Of a stretch of 64,000 nucleotides of DNA, positions 1 to 12,700 are shown in pieces; the first letter of the stretch is position 1; each line of letters begins with the position of its first letter. The stretch comes from Lucifuga dentata (taxonomy: Eukaryota; Chordata; Actinopteri; Ophidiiformes; Bythitidae): the NCBI GenBank assembly GCA_014773175.1, contig VXCM01001413.1:249842-313841 (forward strand). Direction: 5' to 3'. Both the position numbers and the translations under genes were made by a program. The notes under the pieces were generated by a model. That model was not told the origin of the DNA. It made no database searches and saw only the letters and a program-made list of their open reading frames with translations.

Positions 1-247
1 ATGTTTGTAATTATTTTTGATGGATAGTGTCCGTCTGCTCTCATTGCAATCTATGTCTTTGTCTCGGTGCATAATGTAAGTTTCTGTAGGCACTGGTGTT
101 CAGACGAATGTGTCTTTATTTAGCTCTTTGTGAAATGAACTGGTCTGGACGTGTGCGTGTGTGTGCATGAATGCTTTTGTGAGTGCGTGTTATCTGGCCA
201 TTCTTTTGAAGCAGGTGAACTCATTGCCTCCCATTGTGTTTGTGCAG
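1..247 (+). other. furin: intron upstream of the first visible furin exon
   Basis: No coding sequence is recognisable. The stretch ends in a T/G-rich acceptor with the AG at 246-247, directly before the exon encoding VFGDYYHF. An ATG-led reading frame runs into the exon from 161, but its upstream part does not resemble a furin signal peptide or prodomain start, so the true start exon is taken to lie outside the window. Confidence 0.75.
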
Positions 248-346
248 GTTTTTGGAGATTATTATCACTTCAGACATCACGCCGTGGAGAAGAGGTCTGT
301 GACTGGACACAGGGGAATGCACATCAGGCTGCAAAAAGAACCACAA
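248..346 (+). CDS. furin: furin exon: prodomain with pH-sensor His and internal cleavage site
   Basis: Phase 0-0 exon of 33 codons, equivalent to human residues 60-92. It contains [13 protein letters not shown]. The second His of the HH pair aligns with human His69, the known pH sensor that triggers the second prodomain cleavage. VEKR aligns with the human internal site (VTKR, Arg75). Human Trp68 is Arg here. Confidence 0.95.
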
Positions 347-3300
347 GTAAGGCTTTTGTCAGCTTTCACAATGCTGACAGCAACACACCACACTGGCAAC
401 AAAAAGCCAATGATAGATTGGACTACACATAGAGAGTGTGTGTATGTGACACGAGAAAAGAATGCCAGCATCAGTGGCACCTTATCAAGCTCTAAATTTT
501 TTTTTTTGCAGTCCACACCAATCCTTCCATCTGTCCCTCTGACCCACTCTGAAGCACCACGTAAATATGCAAAATAAATCCACTCATACAACCAAACAGC
601 TGGGAGGATGTCTGTGCTCTGCCTTGCTTTTTACAAAAAGTATTATTTGTATCTAAATGTTAATGAGAAAGGAATTTTGGCATCCATCTATTTGTCATCC
701 AAACAGAAGATGATTTCCAGCCTTGAATATCAATATTTAAACATCTGGCTCTGAATTTGCAAACATTCCAACCAGTGTTACACCTGGTATAATGGAACTG
801 CAAATTTCAGCCTCTGCATATCAGATGTTGTTTAATAAGTGTTGAAATTACATCATGGTTGGAAGAAGTTTTTAGAAGAAGGTTAGAAGAGGAGAAAACA
901 TAATGTCTGCATTCTGTCTCCTGTCCATGAACAGATTTACATAAACATGCTGTGCTGGATGTTTTTCAGGTTAAAATTGACATTATGAAGATCTACAGTA
1001 ACTGGAGATGGAAGCATGGGTTTCCATTTGATTTTGTTACTTGTGTGTATCTTAGAAAGAGAAAGAAACTGAGAGATTGATTTCTCTGTTTCGCTAGCCT
1101 CCGTTCCTCTGCGTACATTGTTATGAATCATAAATAATCAAACATCATGAATAATCAAAACCGAAGCTTAAACATTGCAACCAGTGAGATGAAGTTTTTG
1201 TCTAATATTAAGACATTTTTGACAGAGCAGATTCCATCTCATAGGGCCCTCTTAGTCAAAAGGTCAGCAAGTTAACACCACACTTGAAGCCTCAGGTAGT
1301 CAGGTCAACATGGGTCTCACTGCACAACACAGTTGTCCTGGGAACCCTTCCCACCCACACACGCACACACACACACACACAAACATACCAAACCTAAAAC
1401 ACCACAGCATAAGAGAGTGTGTTTATGTGTGGTTATTTGTGTGTTCAAATACATATGAGGACAAACTATTATTGGAAAAGAAAAATAACGGGAAAAAGAG
1501 AACAGAAAAGAAAACAGATTACAAACTCAATAACAGAGTCGCTGGATTTGGATTATTCTGAGCTTGAAGCTTGTTCCGGTGTCTTTCTGTAATCCTGCTG
1601 CCGTCTCTTACATTATGTCCATTATCTTCTTCCCTCAGCCCTTTGGTGCTGGCATGCCTTTTATCACTGTCCCGTTTAAATAATCACACAGTGGACAAAT
1701 GACCTTGGCAAATACAAAAAGCTTCCACCATTATGCTTGTGTGAGGAGTCGTTTGTCATCTCCACTTTTCACCACCTCTGTGAGGGAAAGAATTGTTTTG
1801 TTTTTAGGTGGCTGCTGTTGGTTTTCAAACTAAGCATTAAAGGCAATTACTGTGTTAAAGGCAATTACTGCATGCTATATTTTGGAAGGAGGGATTTTAT
1901 CCTCCGTCTGTCTCGCTGTGTCTTTCTCATTAAAGTGTGTGTGTTTGCGACTGTAGCTGTGCACTGTAAGTTTAGGCGCAGAAGCCTTGAGGTTTTTGTA
2001 TCTTCTCTAGCCATAAAGTGTTGAAACATTATGATCAGAGCATAGTCTGTATGTTTACATGCACACTAGTGTCCGATTTTTGTCTGTACTTAGATTAAGG
2101 CAAAAAATGCTCAGTAAAATGTGTACATGAATGGAATTAATAGGATTCCAGTGTTCACCAAATATATCTAACTCGTTGCTTAATAGGCTTACAAAGGAAA
2201 GTACGCCAGATGAGGAGGCGCATGTGGACATTGCTTATGCCGAATATAAGAAAACAATCACATATAATCTAGATATGTTACTTGAAGAATACCAGCATTG
2301 ATTTATGCCAATTTCAATCTGATTATGGTGACAAAAAAGGACTTTAAAAAAAATTGATTTATTGCTTTAATCAGAGTAGAATCTAAGTTTCCTATGCTTG
2401 GTGGCTCTGCATTATGACAAGTAGTAGTAAAATAATTGAAAGGAAAAATGCATTCTTATCGTGAAACAAATATTTTTCTCAATCGGCTTCATGGCATCTG
2501 ATCATAGTTTTGGAGACTGTCTGACTGCAAAACCCATCTAATGTCTACAATTCTCCAGCTGTGATGCTTGGAGATTCTTTGGCAGCTCAAACCATCTTCC
2601 TTGCTGTGTGTGGGCTCAATATGCACTCACATGTCCTCTTCCAGGCCCACTGAGAAAATATTTATTTCACGATAAGAATTTATTTTTCTTTTCAATTATT
2701 TAACTTTAATTAAAGGTTAGATTTTTGTTAATATTTGGAATGAAAGATCAGGAGGATAAACATAAAGACATTGTTTTCACAGCACATTTTGCTTTCATTT
2801 ATCAAGGTTGCCTATATTTGCGGAGGTCTATATTTGTGGAGGACTGTACAAAGTCCCTAAAAAAGAGACTTTATCATATAAGGAAAAAAACTGAAGAAAC
2901 CTTGAGAGGATCATTTCAAAGAGAGATTCCCTCTCCTCAAACGGAAAGAAAGATTTTAAAAAAAAAAACAGCAACTAAACCATGATCTAGGAGGATCCAG
3001 AAAGATTCAGGCCTCTTTGTCACCTTTTGTTTTTTTTATATTTTCCTCTTTTTTTTTTTTTTTCTGTCTATTATCTGTCCTTGTATCAGACCTGAGGGTG
3101 GTGGTTATTTCTGTTAGTCCTTCATCAGTCACTTTGTCTTCAGGCAGGGGTTAAGAGGTTAAGCCCTGTTCTCTCAGCCATAAAGGGTGTATGAGCTGAC
3201 TGAAATGTTACATCCCAAATTGTCTACACATTCACATGAAGATTGATATATTCTGCATTAGATGCTTGTATGCAGATTCACACTACAACATGTGATTTTG

Positions 3301-6300
3301 GTCTGATAATATTGTGGTGTGCAGTGGGCTGCAGTACAATAAGGTCATTTATGTGAGGTTATGAGATAAATGATAATTAGTCAAGGATCACTTGAACAAG
3401 GTTAATGTCTTCCATCTCTAAGGCAAAGTTTTCAACTAGGAACTAGCTTCACCCTTTCTGTCTGTACTGAACACTTTTCATCCAGAATCACACACTTTTT
3501 AAAAGCATGTAATCATGAAATCAAGCGAGCAGCAAAACTGCTTCTGGTGGAAACAATCTGACAGGAACGAGGAAATTGCCAAAAAAGAAAAAACCTTTTC
3601 ACAAGGACAAAGATAATATCATATGAAATTATACTGTCACAATCTGTTGGGCGTTGTTCTGAAAATTCAAGAATTTAGACATACTTCACTTTTGTGTTCT
3701 TTCAATGGAGCTTCAGTCAGAAAAGCAGCAAAGGATGCTTTTATCACTGACACTAACAATAATTACGATACAATGATGTAAAAAGTGACAAAAACGTCAA
3801 AGTGGCTCCTTTTCCATAATTTAACTTTATTGACACAAATGTGCTTTGTGCTTTGCCACAATCCATGTTAGCTTTTCATATTACCTTAGTTGCCACACTC
3901 CCTGTTACCTTTACTTTAAATGTCATTTTTAACGTGTCTGCAATGGAACAAGAATTAGTGAGGGATTGTGTATGGTTTAATTGGGAAAATATTTAGTGTG
4001 TGCATGTGTATGTGCATGTCTGCGTGTGGTTTAATCATTCTTCCTTCGCCTGTCAATCATGCTCAAAGGGCAAAAGAGTGCAAGCAAATTAAATGTTTAT
4101 GAAAGCCAAACAGAGAAATGCTTTGAGGATGAGTCATTTAACCTGGCAAAAGGACAGGTATTATTTGATTTCTGTTGTGTGTGGGATATTGACATTTATG
4201 GGATAATTTGGGGTTATTACTATACAGTGACATTTATAAAATGTGATATTGGCATTTACTGTCACCTACCAATACTGAGCTGCATATACCAGAAACCTGC
4301 CCTCAACTGTGGGAAAACACGACAGTACCCACTCTCTTTCTGCATCTCTGCAATGAAATAAATTAGATTTGCTTCAGGTCGCTGCTTCTCTTTCTAGTTA
4401 TAACTTTTTATAACACAGCTGGGGCCTTGTTTTTCCACTTCTGTGAGATATTAGTGCAATTTCTGAAATTAGAGCATTGATAATGACACAATAGCCTGTG
4501 TGGGGATAAATGAGTGAATTATGATTTTTCTGTGTGTGTCCTGGTGTGTGCATGTTATCTACCCCAGGTACTCTGGGCAGAGCAGCAAGTGGCGAGAAAA
4601 AGGAAGAAGAGGGATATCTATGAAGAGCCGTCAGACCCCGATTTCCCCAAGCAGTGGTACCTGGTGAGTAATGATTCACATCCTCATCGCTTCGACCTCA
4701 TTACTCAGTCATTATGGCTATACTGAATATTGAAAAGTATAGAAACAAGCAAGTTTTCAAAGTTACAGCTATAAATAGTGTACATTCAAAATGTCAAACA
4801 CATAAAATTACAAAATCGTTTTTTACTTTTTGCTACATAAATGTAATATTTTTGTTGCATTATCAAAAAGGGAGTTCACAGAGCTGCACAGTCAATGGAA
4901 TATATGGTTTTTCATCTCTCCATTTTGCATTCAGTATGTTCAGCTACTTAAGATTCTGTAGCTGCAGATAAGGTCCTTTCCTACATTTAGTTTTGTCAAA
5001 AGAAATGTCTGAACATTTTTAAGTGTTTCTACCTTGCAATTCGTTCTGATTAAACCTTGAATGTCTCCTCATTCAACTTGAAGAGCGGTTCTGCACTCAA
5101 TACTTTCAGCCTCGGAGAGTAGCAGATTTAAAGACGTATTCAATCTCACATTGGTCGAAGTTATTCATTCCCTTATGATCAGCCAGATAAGCATAAATTG
5201 AATTTCTTTCCTTTGAACTAACCCAGTAGGCCCTAATTACAGACTGGCTACCCATGTTTATCACATGTGAAACAGCAAATAGTAAAGGGGTTTTGTTTCT
5301 TTAGTCACTGCTTTTCTCAGAGATGCCATAGTTTGTCCCTTTCTCCCTTTAAAACCGTGGTTCTCAAACTATGGTATGTATACCGCTGGTGATACTTGAA
5401 GTACTGCTGCTGGTACACCAGGTGAGTGTGGAAATTTCTGCAGAGAATCAAAACAATTGAAATATCAGTGTATGCACATTTTCTGTGATTTGTCTTGGCA
5501 TTAGTGACTTGTTGGTGAGGCAACATTTGTGTTTCCATTTGGCTCAGAGGTGGTACTTGGTTGAAAAAGTTTGAGAACCACTGAACTAATGCTCTGTTGG
5601 TGCAGTGGATTAATAACAACATTGAATAGACAAGCTGTGAAATGACCTCTGCCATTCAGCTTTAGACCTCATCTGAGGACTGAAAACATTTTTTTGCTGT
5701 TGTATTCCACACATCTTTAATTTGAAAAGCAAACAGAGATGGTTTAACTGGCGACAGCTGCCACCAAGGTTTATTTTGTTTTGCTAGTATACAGCCAGTT
5801 TATTTCTTTAAAGCATCTCAAGGTATTTTTCTGGTCATTATAAAAATTTAAAAAATGCAAGCAAGCCGAATAATAGCAAGAAACATGTTTTTTGGTTGCT
5901 TTGTTTAGAGTTGAGTCTAGACCTTATCAGTCTGTAAGAAACAGTTACTTAAATAGTGGGTTTGAAGCTTGTCAGTGCAGCACAAAGCTTAAATCCAGGA
6001 ATTTAATCTCCTTAGCTAACAAGTCTGGAACCACACAGAAATGCACACGCAGGAGTTCTGGCCTGTAAAGAAAAATCAGCAGGAAACAGAGGGTTGACAG
6101 GACGTGTTTTTTTTGCCCTTCCATCTCCCCAGCTATCTCTGTTTTCCTCTGTATTTCTATAACCATCTCATCATACAGCTCTAGTGCTCACTTCTCTTCC
6201 TAATGCCATTTTCATACTTCTCTCAGTACATCCAAGCTGTGTTCTACAACCCAGTGGCTCATATTAGTCTTGCTGCCCCTCCTCTCTCTGTCTGCAGATG

Positions 6301-9300
6301 GTTTTTCCTTTTGTGAGAGAGGCAAATGCTCTTACCAAGTTTTCTGACCTGCAACAGGTTGTCTGTTGTTTTCTGACAGCATAAATGCAGTAGGATGCTC
6401 ACAGTAGGAAGTTCAGCCAAGGGAGGCAAACATCTCTGCATCATGCATTAAAATTAGATTTTAAATGATCAACCAACCATAATCTTTCTTTTTGGTGTCT
6501 TGGGACTATTTTTGCTGCAAGTATCTGCATAGTGATTTTTGCAAAAAAGTATAAGGCCTTTCCATGCATTTAAACTATTCTCATACTGTTACACATATAC
6601 TTTGAGAGCTCTTGTCAGTCACAGCAAACTGAGAGCTGAATGAAATTGTTGTCTCCTGCAGTCCAATCCAACCAATCAAGACCTGAATACAAACGTAGTG
6701 TGGGCTCAAGGTTACACAGGAAGAGGTGTAGTGGTGACTATCCTGGATGACGGCATAGAGAAGGACCACCCTGATCTCATCAGCAATTATGTAAGTCAAA
6801 TCAGGAAGAAGCCTGCTCCACTGAGTTTTTCACAGTTCAATAAATAGAGTATATACATAGAGAAAAGAGTACATATGCAAAAGATTTTTAAAAAATGTCA
6901 TTCGTGTTTGCCTTTTTCTTATCTCTGCTGTAGGATCCTGAAGCCAGTTATGATTTTAATGATGGTGATGCTGACCCTCAACCACGATACACACAGCGGA
7001 ATGAGAACAGGTACTGTAATATGACAGCAACTGCTGAAATCTGACAGCACAATGACTAGAAATGTACTGTAATTGCTTGCCTCAAAATGAGCTTTTAGAT
7101 TTTATGGAAATTTGGCAAACAGGTGCAGACATGATAAATTTCATTGCGAGTGTGAAAAAGCATATCCACAAACTGAGAATGATATCATTTGGTCTGGGAT
7201 TTTTTTTTTTTTTGTTTTGTTTTTGTTTTTGTTTTTTATCAAACAACCCTTTTCCAGAAATACTATATTTACCTTTATTACCCATTTATCTTACTAAAGG
7301 ACATTGCACAGATTTTTGACTCATCATTATAATCTCCCTATAAATAGATAAAAGGGACTGACATGAGCAAGAAAGCAGCAAGGTGGTCCAGTGCTTTTGG
7401 CTGAAAATCATTTACATTTAGAAACCAATTATACAAAGTTGAAAAGCACTGGCGCAGTCATACTGCAAAGTCTCCAAAGACTCTTCTCTTTTTTTTCTAG
7501 CTTCAGTAAACCAGCCAAGCCGCTGTATCTGCATTTCAAGGTTCAGCCCCCACATCCCTGTAGTTGCTTTTCCGCTTATTTGTTGCTAATACAATGCTTG
7601 TTTACTTGCCCTCAGTGATTTATGTTCTTCCCTTCCTCTCTTTGGTGATCGCATTAAAACATGCTCGCCCCAATTTAATGATGGCTACCAAAGCCACAGC
7701 TGGGATGAATCCTAAACCTTCACTCCCTCCCTGTCTCTCTTTCTCTGTCCATTATTGTCCTCTGCTTTAGTCCAATCCCCCTGGAGCAGATGAGAAGCTA
7801 CAACCAGCTTCTGAAACCCACAGCAGGATTTATTTCAAATCCCTCTCTTTTCTGGGATGACTGCCACAGAATCTTTTTGTAGTTGTTTGTTGTTTGTTTT
7901 TCTTCTTCATTAGGGTTTCAGAGCTCAGCAGCCACTTGCAGTTGGTCAGAAATCTTAAGTTTTAACAAGAGACTGTAGAAATAGTAGTATGAAAAGAGAA
8001 TCTTTTATGCCTGTTTGTTAATTTAAACTTTCACATTGTCTATCCTTTGATATCACTTCTTTTGCACGTAGCCCCCCCTCCCCCCCCAAATATGATCTAT
8101 TCATCTATTTGTTTATGTAAAAAGACATTAGGTGCATTATGTTTCTGAGGAAAGCCTTTGTTTCTAGCTCTTGCTGTTAGCTTGAGCATCTTGACCTGAG
8201 TCTTTTCTGTCAGAGCAAAGTGGATTCCACTCTGTCCTGCTGATGGAACAAAGAAATACTGGAAGGGATTTCTCCCTGTCTGTGGTACACTTCAGTTACA
8301 AAACTACACCATAGGATTATCACAGAAGGGGGCACACAGACAGATTTGCACACATGCAAACACATAAAGACAGACTGCACAAAACATGCACTCACACATA
8401 CACACACACGCATTCTGCCCATGTCACTGCCATTGCCAGGGCAATTATCTTGGACTAAATTAATATGAGTCCGGAATAAAAATCAGCAGTGTGTTGCTGT
8501 CAGCAGTCTGTAACTTAGGTGTTGACGTTACCTATAGAGAAATCACATCCAATGAGTAATGCAGACAGACACTGAAACACTCACATGTTGTCTAATTAAT
8601 ATATTTATAGAATAAAGGGGAGTCCGAATGTGGGTGTTTGTATTGGCTGATTTTTGAATCCACATGTAATGGTTTCTCTGAGAAATTCTTTATATTCTTC
8701 AGTTAGTGACTGGCAGATACTGTTGAAGGGGGTAAACGTTAAGTTGGGGTGTGTTTTCAACTAAGCAGATAATCTGCATGTCCCAATTATGTTTGTCATT
8801 TTCTGTGCTTTCTTCCACTTCCTCATCATGCCAGTATGATGTGAATGTAGTGGGTGGACCTGGAGCAGAAATGAGGAGAAATGAGTTCACCTTCTCTCCA
8901 CAGCCTGGTACTATTTTACAGTATATAGAATGATCTAGATCATTCTAAACATCTTACATATACTGTAAAATAGCTCACAGTGCCTCAGAAAGTATTCAGT
9001 CTCTTTAACCTTCTCCATATTTTGTAGATTAACAAAAATGCACTGGTGCTGCAGTTATGAACCATCTGGTCTTTGTATAATCTGCATTCTCAGCAGTAAA
9101 TTCTTTCAATGCTGTCCTTTATCACTGATTTCATTTGTAATTTTTATGGACAGGACCTCAAGGCACAATAGATTGCATCTGTTTTTTGTTATGATTAGTT
9201 CTGTTGGCTTCATCCAGCTGTGACCTCTAGCGTACATTGGAGTAGTCTGCAGCCAAGTGTGAAGTTATTGGGATAAGTGTCACCACCTCCAAGACCAAGA

Positions 9301-9729
9301 TCACTGAACAAAACATGGCTGGAGAAACTCTGCTGTCCTATAGACAGGATTTTCAATAGGCTACTTTAATTGTGTAATTCCGTTAATTAGTTTTACAGTT
9401 TGAAAAGCTACAGAAAAAACTCTACAAAAACTGAAATCGTATTAGTTTCATACCTAGTGTGAATTTTAATTAAAGGACACCATCAAGCTGGAGACACTGA
9501 TAACACTTTATAAAAAAGGTTCTATAGGTTAACTAATTAAGTTGTGCTGATGCATTCATTATAAATGGATAAATTATTAACTAAGGCATGAATACATTTT
9601 AATGAAACTCATATCCTATTTATGACCTATATCAGTTTCAATTAACTTTAAAAATTAAAGTTTCCCATCCTTTATCAGGGTTTCTTGGTTCTTAACCTTT
9701 TAGTAAATTCGTTTCACAATACCGTGAAT

Positions 9730-9767
<38 letters not shown>

Positions 9768-12700
9768 ATGACAGAGGGGTTAAATACATCCTGCAGACTC
9801 TGTGTCCTTGGTACGACACAACCAATGAACCGTATCATAAAACATGAATGCAAATGACAATGCCTGGGCTGTGTGCTGCAAATGTAAGTCTCAGCTGTAC
9901 ATAGGCAACGTGTGTGTTTGTGTCCCTCTGAAGGCAATAAACCCAAGTTGTCAGGGGTATGCAGGATAAATCGGAATGGAGAGCACAAATCAAACTAGAC
10001 AGCTTCATCCTACATGCTCTGTTTTAACACAGGGCTTCTACTGCACTGTTGGCAGGTCACAGGTGTGTTTGTTTGGAGTGTAGTTTTGATATTGCATAGC
10101 TCAAAGGATCCACACGTTTTGAGCCTTAAGAGAACTAGCAGAGCCTCAGTAGACATTTTTAAATATAACTCATTGCTCTGTAGAACAACAAAGACTTCTC
10201 AATCTGCTATTGCACATAAAACATGCAATCTTCCCAATATCCAAAGAAAGACACCTCTTGTGTAAGTACAAAGTGAGCATACTTTAAAAAGGAGACTTGG
10301 ATGTGTAAGCTCTATTATGAGATTTCATTTGTCATTCTCCACCCAACATCTGACAGTTTTCACAAAAGTAATCTCAGCCTCTCAAGTGGACTGTTACCAT
10401 TGGGAATTGAAAGAGAGAAATAAGAGAACATAGAGACAAATAAGAGATGAGTGCACTCCACTGTTTTTGGTGAATTTATTAGTGGCATTTACAAAACTAG
10501 CATGCTTTATTTTTCTTTTGTCTCTCAGTACAGGTAAACAAGTTAGATGCAACAGATATAATGTATATGTGGCATATACCTGAAGCTAATTTGCAGGCCC
10601 TGTTGAGCCTAAATAACATCAGTTTGATTCTCTTCCACTTCTGTCTTCCTGCTGGAAACTGCTTGTTAATTTCCCAGAGACTTAGACAAACTTTAGGAAC
10701 TCTGGGACAGGCTTTATCATCGGCAGGGACATCACTCTTACATCTAATTCCTCTTGTGTTCCTATTTTTGCTATGGAAGAGACCATGTGATTGAAAATTG
10801 CTGTTTTCTACCTATTTCAGTGAGGAATAAGCTGTGGTGATTGAAGATGGCAGTGTGAAGCCAAAGCCCAATCTACAAGACTTTACTGATCACCTGAAGT
10901 CGGTCAACATTAGCCTGCCTCAGTTGACTAGATACTGATGAATGGGATGTTAAAGCATTTGTGTCAGCACTCTGTGGAGAGTCCACTTTAAGTGAGACGT
11001 GCTAAGCAAGGTTGAACGATTTCGTTTTTACTCATTAAGTTACTTTGATTGCTTTAAAGCCACTTTAGATACCACAAACCTTTTTTATTATCTTGCAAAC
11101 TCCATGTGATTTGTTTCACTAACCTTCTTGTTTTCATTTATGTTCTTATTATTTGGCATTGGTTTTGTTGCTGCATAGAGCAGAGTGATGGCACATTTTA
11201 TTCAGAGCAAAGCTTTTACTGTGTTGCCTTGCAGGAAGAAAGACCTGGTTTCTATCTGTGGTCATTTTCTTTGGGGAGTTAGCTTTTTTTTTTTTCTTTC
11301 TCTCTCTCCAAGTCCATGCGAGTTTACTCCCATGTTAAAATATGCAAGTCAGATGGATTGTAGACTCTAAATTGCTCAAAGCCATGAAGAAAGATCATTT
11401 CACTTTTTGAAACTGTCTGCCTGTGTTTGCCCAATTGGGAATGGAGTCAAGGGTGAAGAAAATGAGAGGAATGAATGAGTGAATGCATGAATAAACTACA
11501 AGGGCATTCATTAGAGCTCAAACCTCCACCAAGGTCAATCAACTCTAGACAAAGTCTAGTAGTTGTCTTGTTCTAGTAATATACTGGCCTAAAAAAAGAA
11601 AGAAGACTATAATAAACTATTTTTTTCTGGATCTGTAATATTGAAGATACATCAAAACCATTCACATGCTACTGAAGCAGCAGCATCTCAGCCACACAGA
11701 AGTGGCTGTTGCATGTTTCAATGTGCCCATGTCCTTGCACATATTTTAGGTCACCAAATCTGGATCCTTATCTGAATCTGGACCAAATTGAACCTATTGA
11801 TAGTCTATCATGGGATAAATATCCTTTTTTTTTAAAATTGAGGTTGGTGTTACTTTTGAAGAAACTGACAAAAAAAATCCCAGTCTCACAATGTTAATCC
11901 AGATCCACAGCAAAATGTAAGGGGTGCTTCCCTGGGCCACACAACACTGTTCCACAAGGTTTCATCAAAATCGTTTCATAACTTTTCAGTAATCTGCACA
12001 CAAACAAACCAACCAGTAGACATGAGTGAAAACATAACTTCCTTGGTGAAGGTAATGAAGGCTGTTTTCTCAAGGCCAAAACCATAAAATCTGGAATTTT
12101 ATACTCGAATTTTATACTTTTCACCTGTTCATTATCAAATTTGAACAGAACATCTCAAAATTCGCCTAAAACGTTTTCTCAAAAGTAAGCTTTCTGTTCC
12201 CATTAGTAAATTGCATATTCTCTTAAGTAAAGCATAGAGTTCTTGTTGGGATATAGTTTTCAGGATGTTAAGATTCAATTCAGAGTTAAGGTTAAGGGGT
12301 TGATCTTAGGGGTTAAATCACATTTTACGTTAGGAGTAAAGGTTTCTGGGAATAAGATGATGCTTTTTTTTATTTTTTATTTTGCATTCAAGACTATGTA
12401 GGCTGCATACAATCTATGGTTACATTGCATAATGTTCAGAGAGACTGCACTGGCTGACAAACTGCATCTACATTCTCCAGTAAATGGCAGAGCAATAACT
12501 TGACCAAATGCATTGCCTGGTCCTGAGAAAGAGCGATAAAGCCAGTACTCCCTCTGTTCCCTTTGCTTCTTCTGATAAGACAGCAGGGTCATATTGGCTT
12601 TGTGAAGACACTGTGTGCAGTGTGCAGTTCAGAAGCCTTTTATCTAAGCTTTTTCAGGTATTTTCTCCACATTTTCTCTCTGACCTGCTGAATTGGATTC

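Larger units (their letters stand above)
347..4567 (+). other. furin: furin intron, prodomain exons
   Basis: No coding segment recognised. Holds a (CA)n tract near 1358-1381, a short direct duplication of TTAAAGGCAATTACTG at about 1836-1871, the snapback MITE at 2431-2700, and T-rich runs near 3030-3065. The Asn/Lys-rich frames here look like chance. Confidence 0.7.

Noticed and set aside
161..247. ATG-led frame running into the first visible furin exon as a possible start
   Set aside because: It lacks a furin-like signal peptide or prodomain sequence, and a consensus-type acceptor lies at 247.
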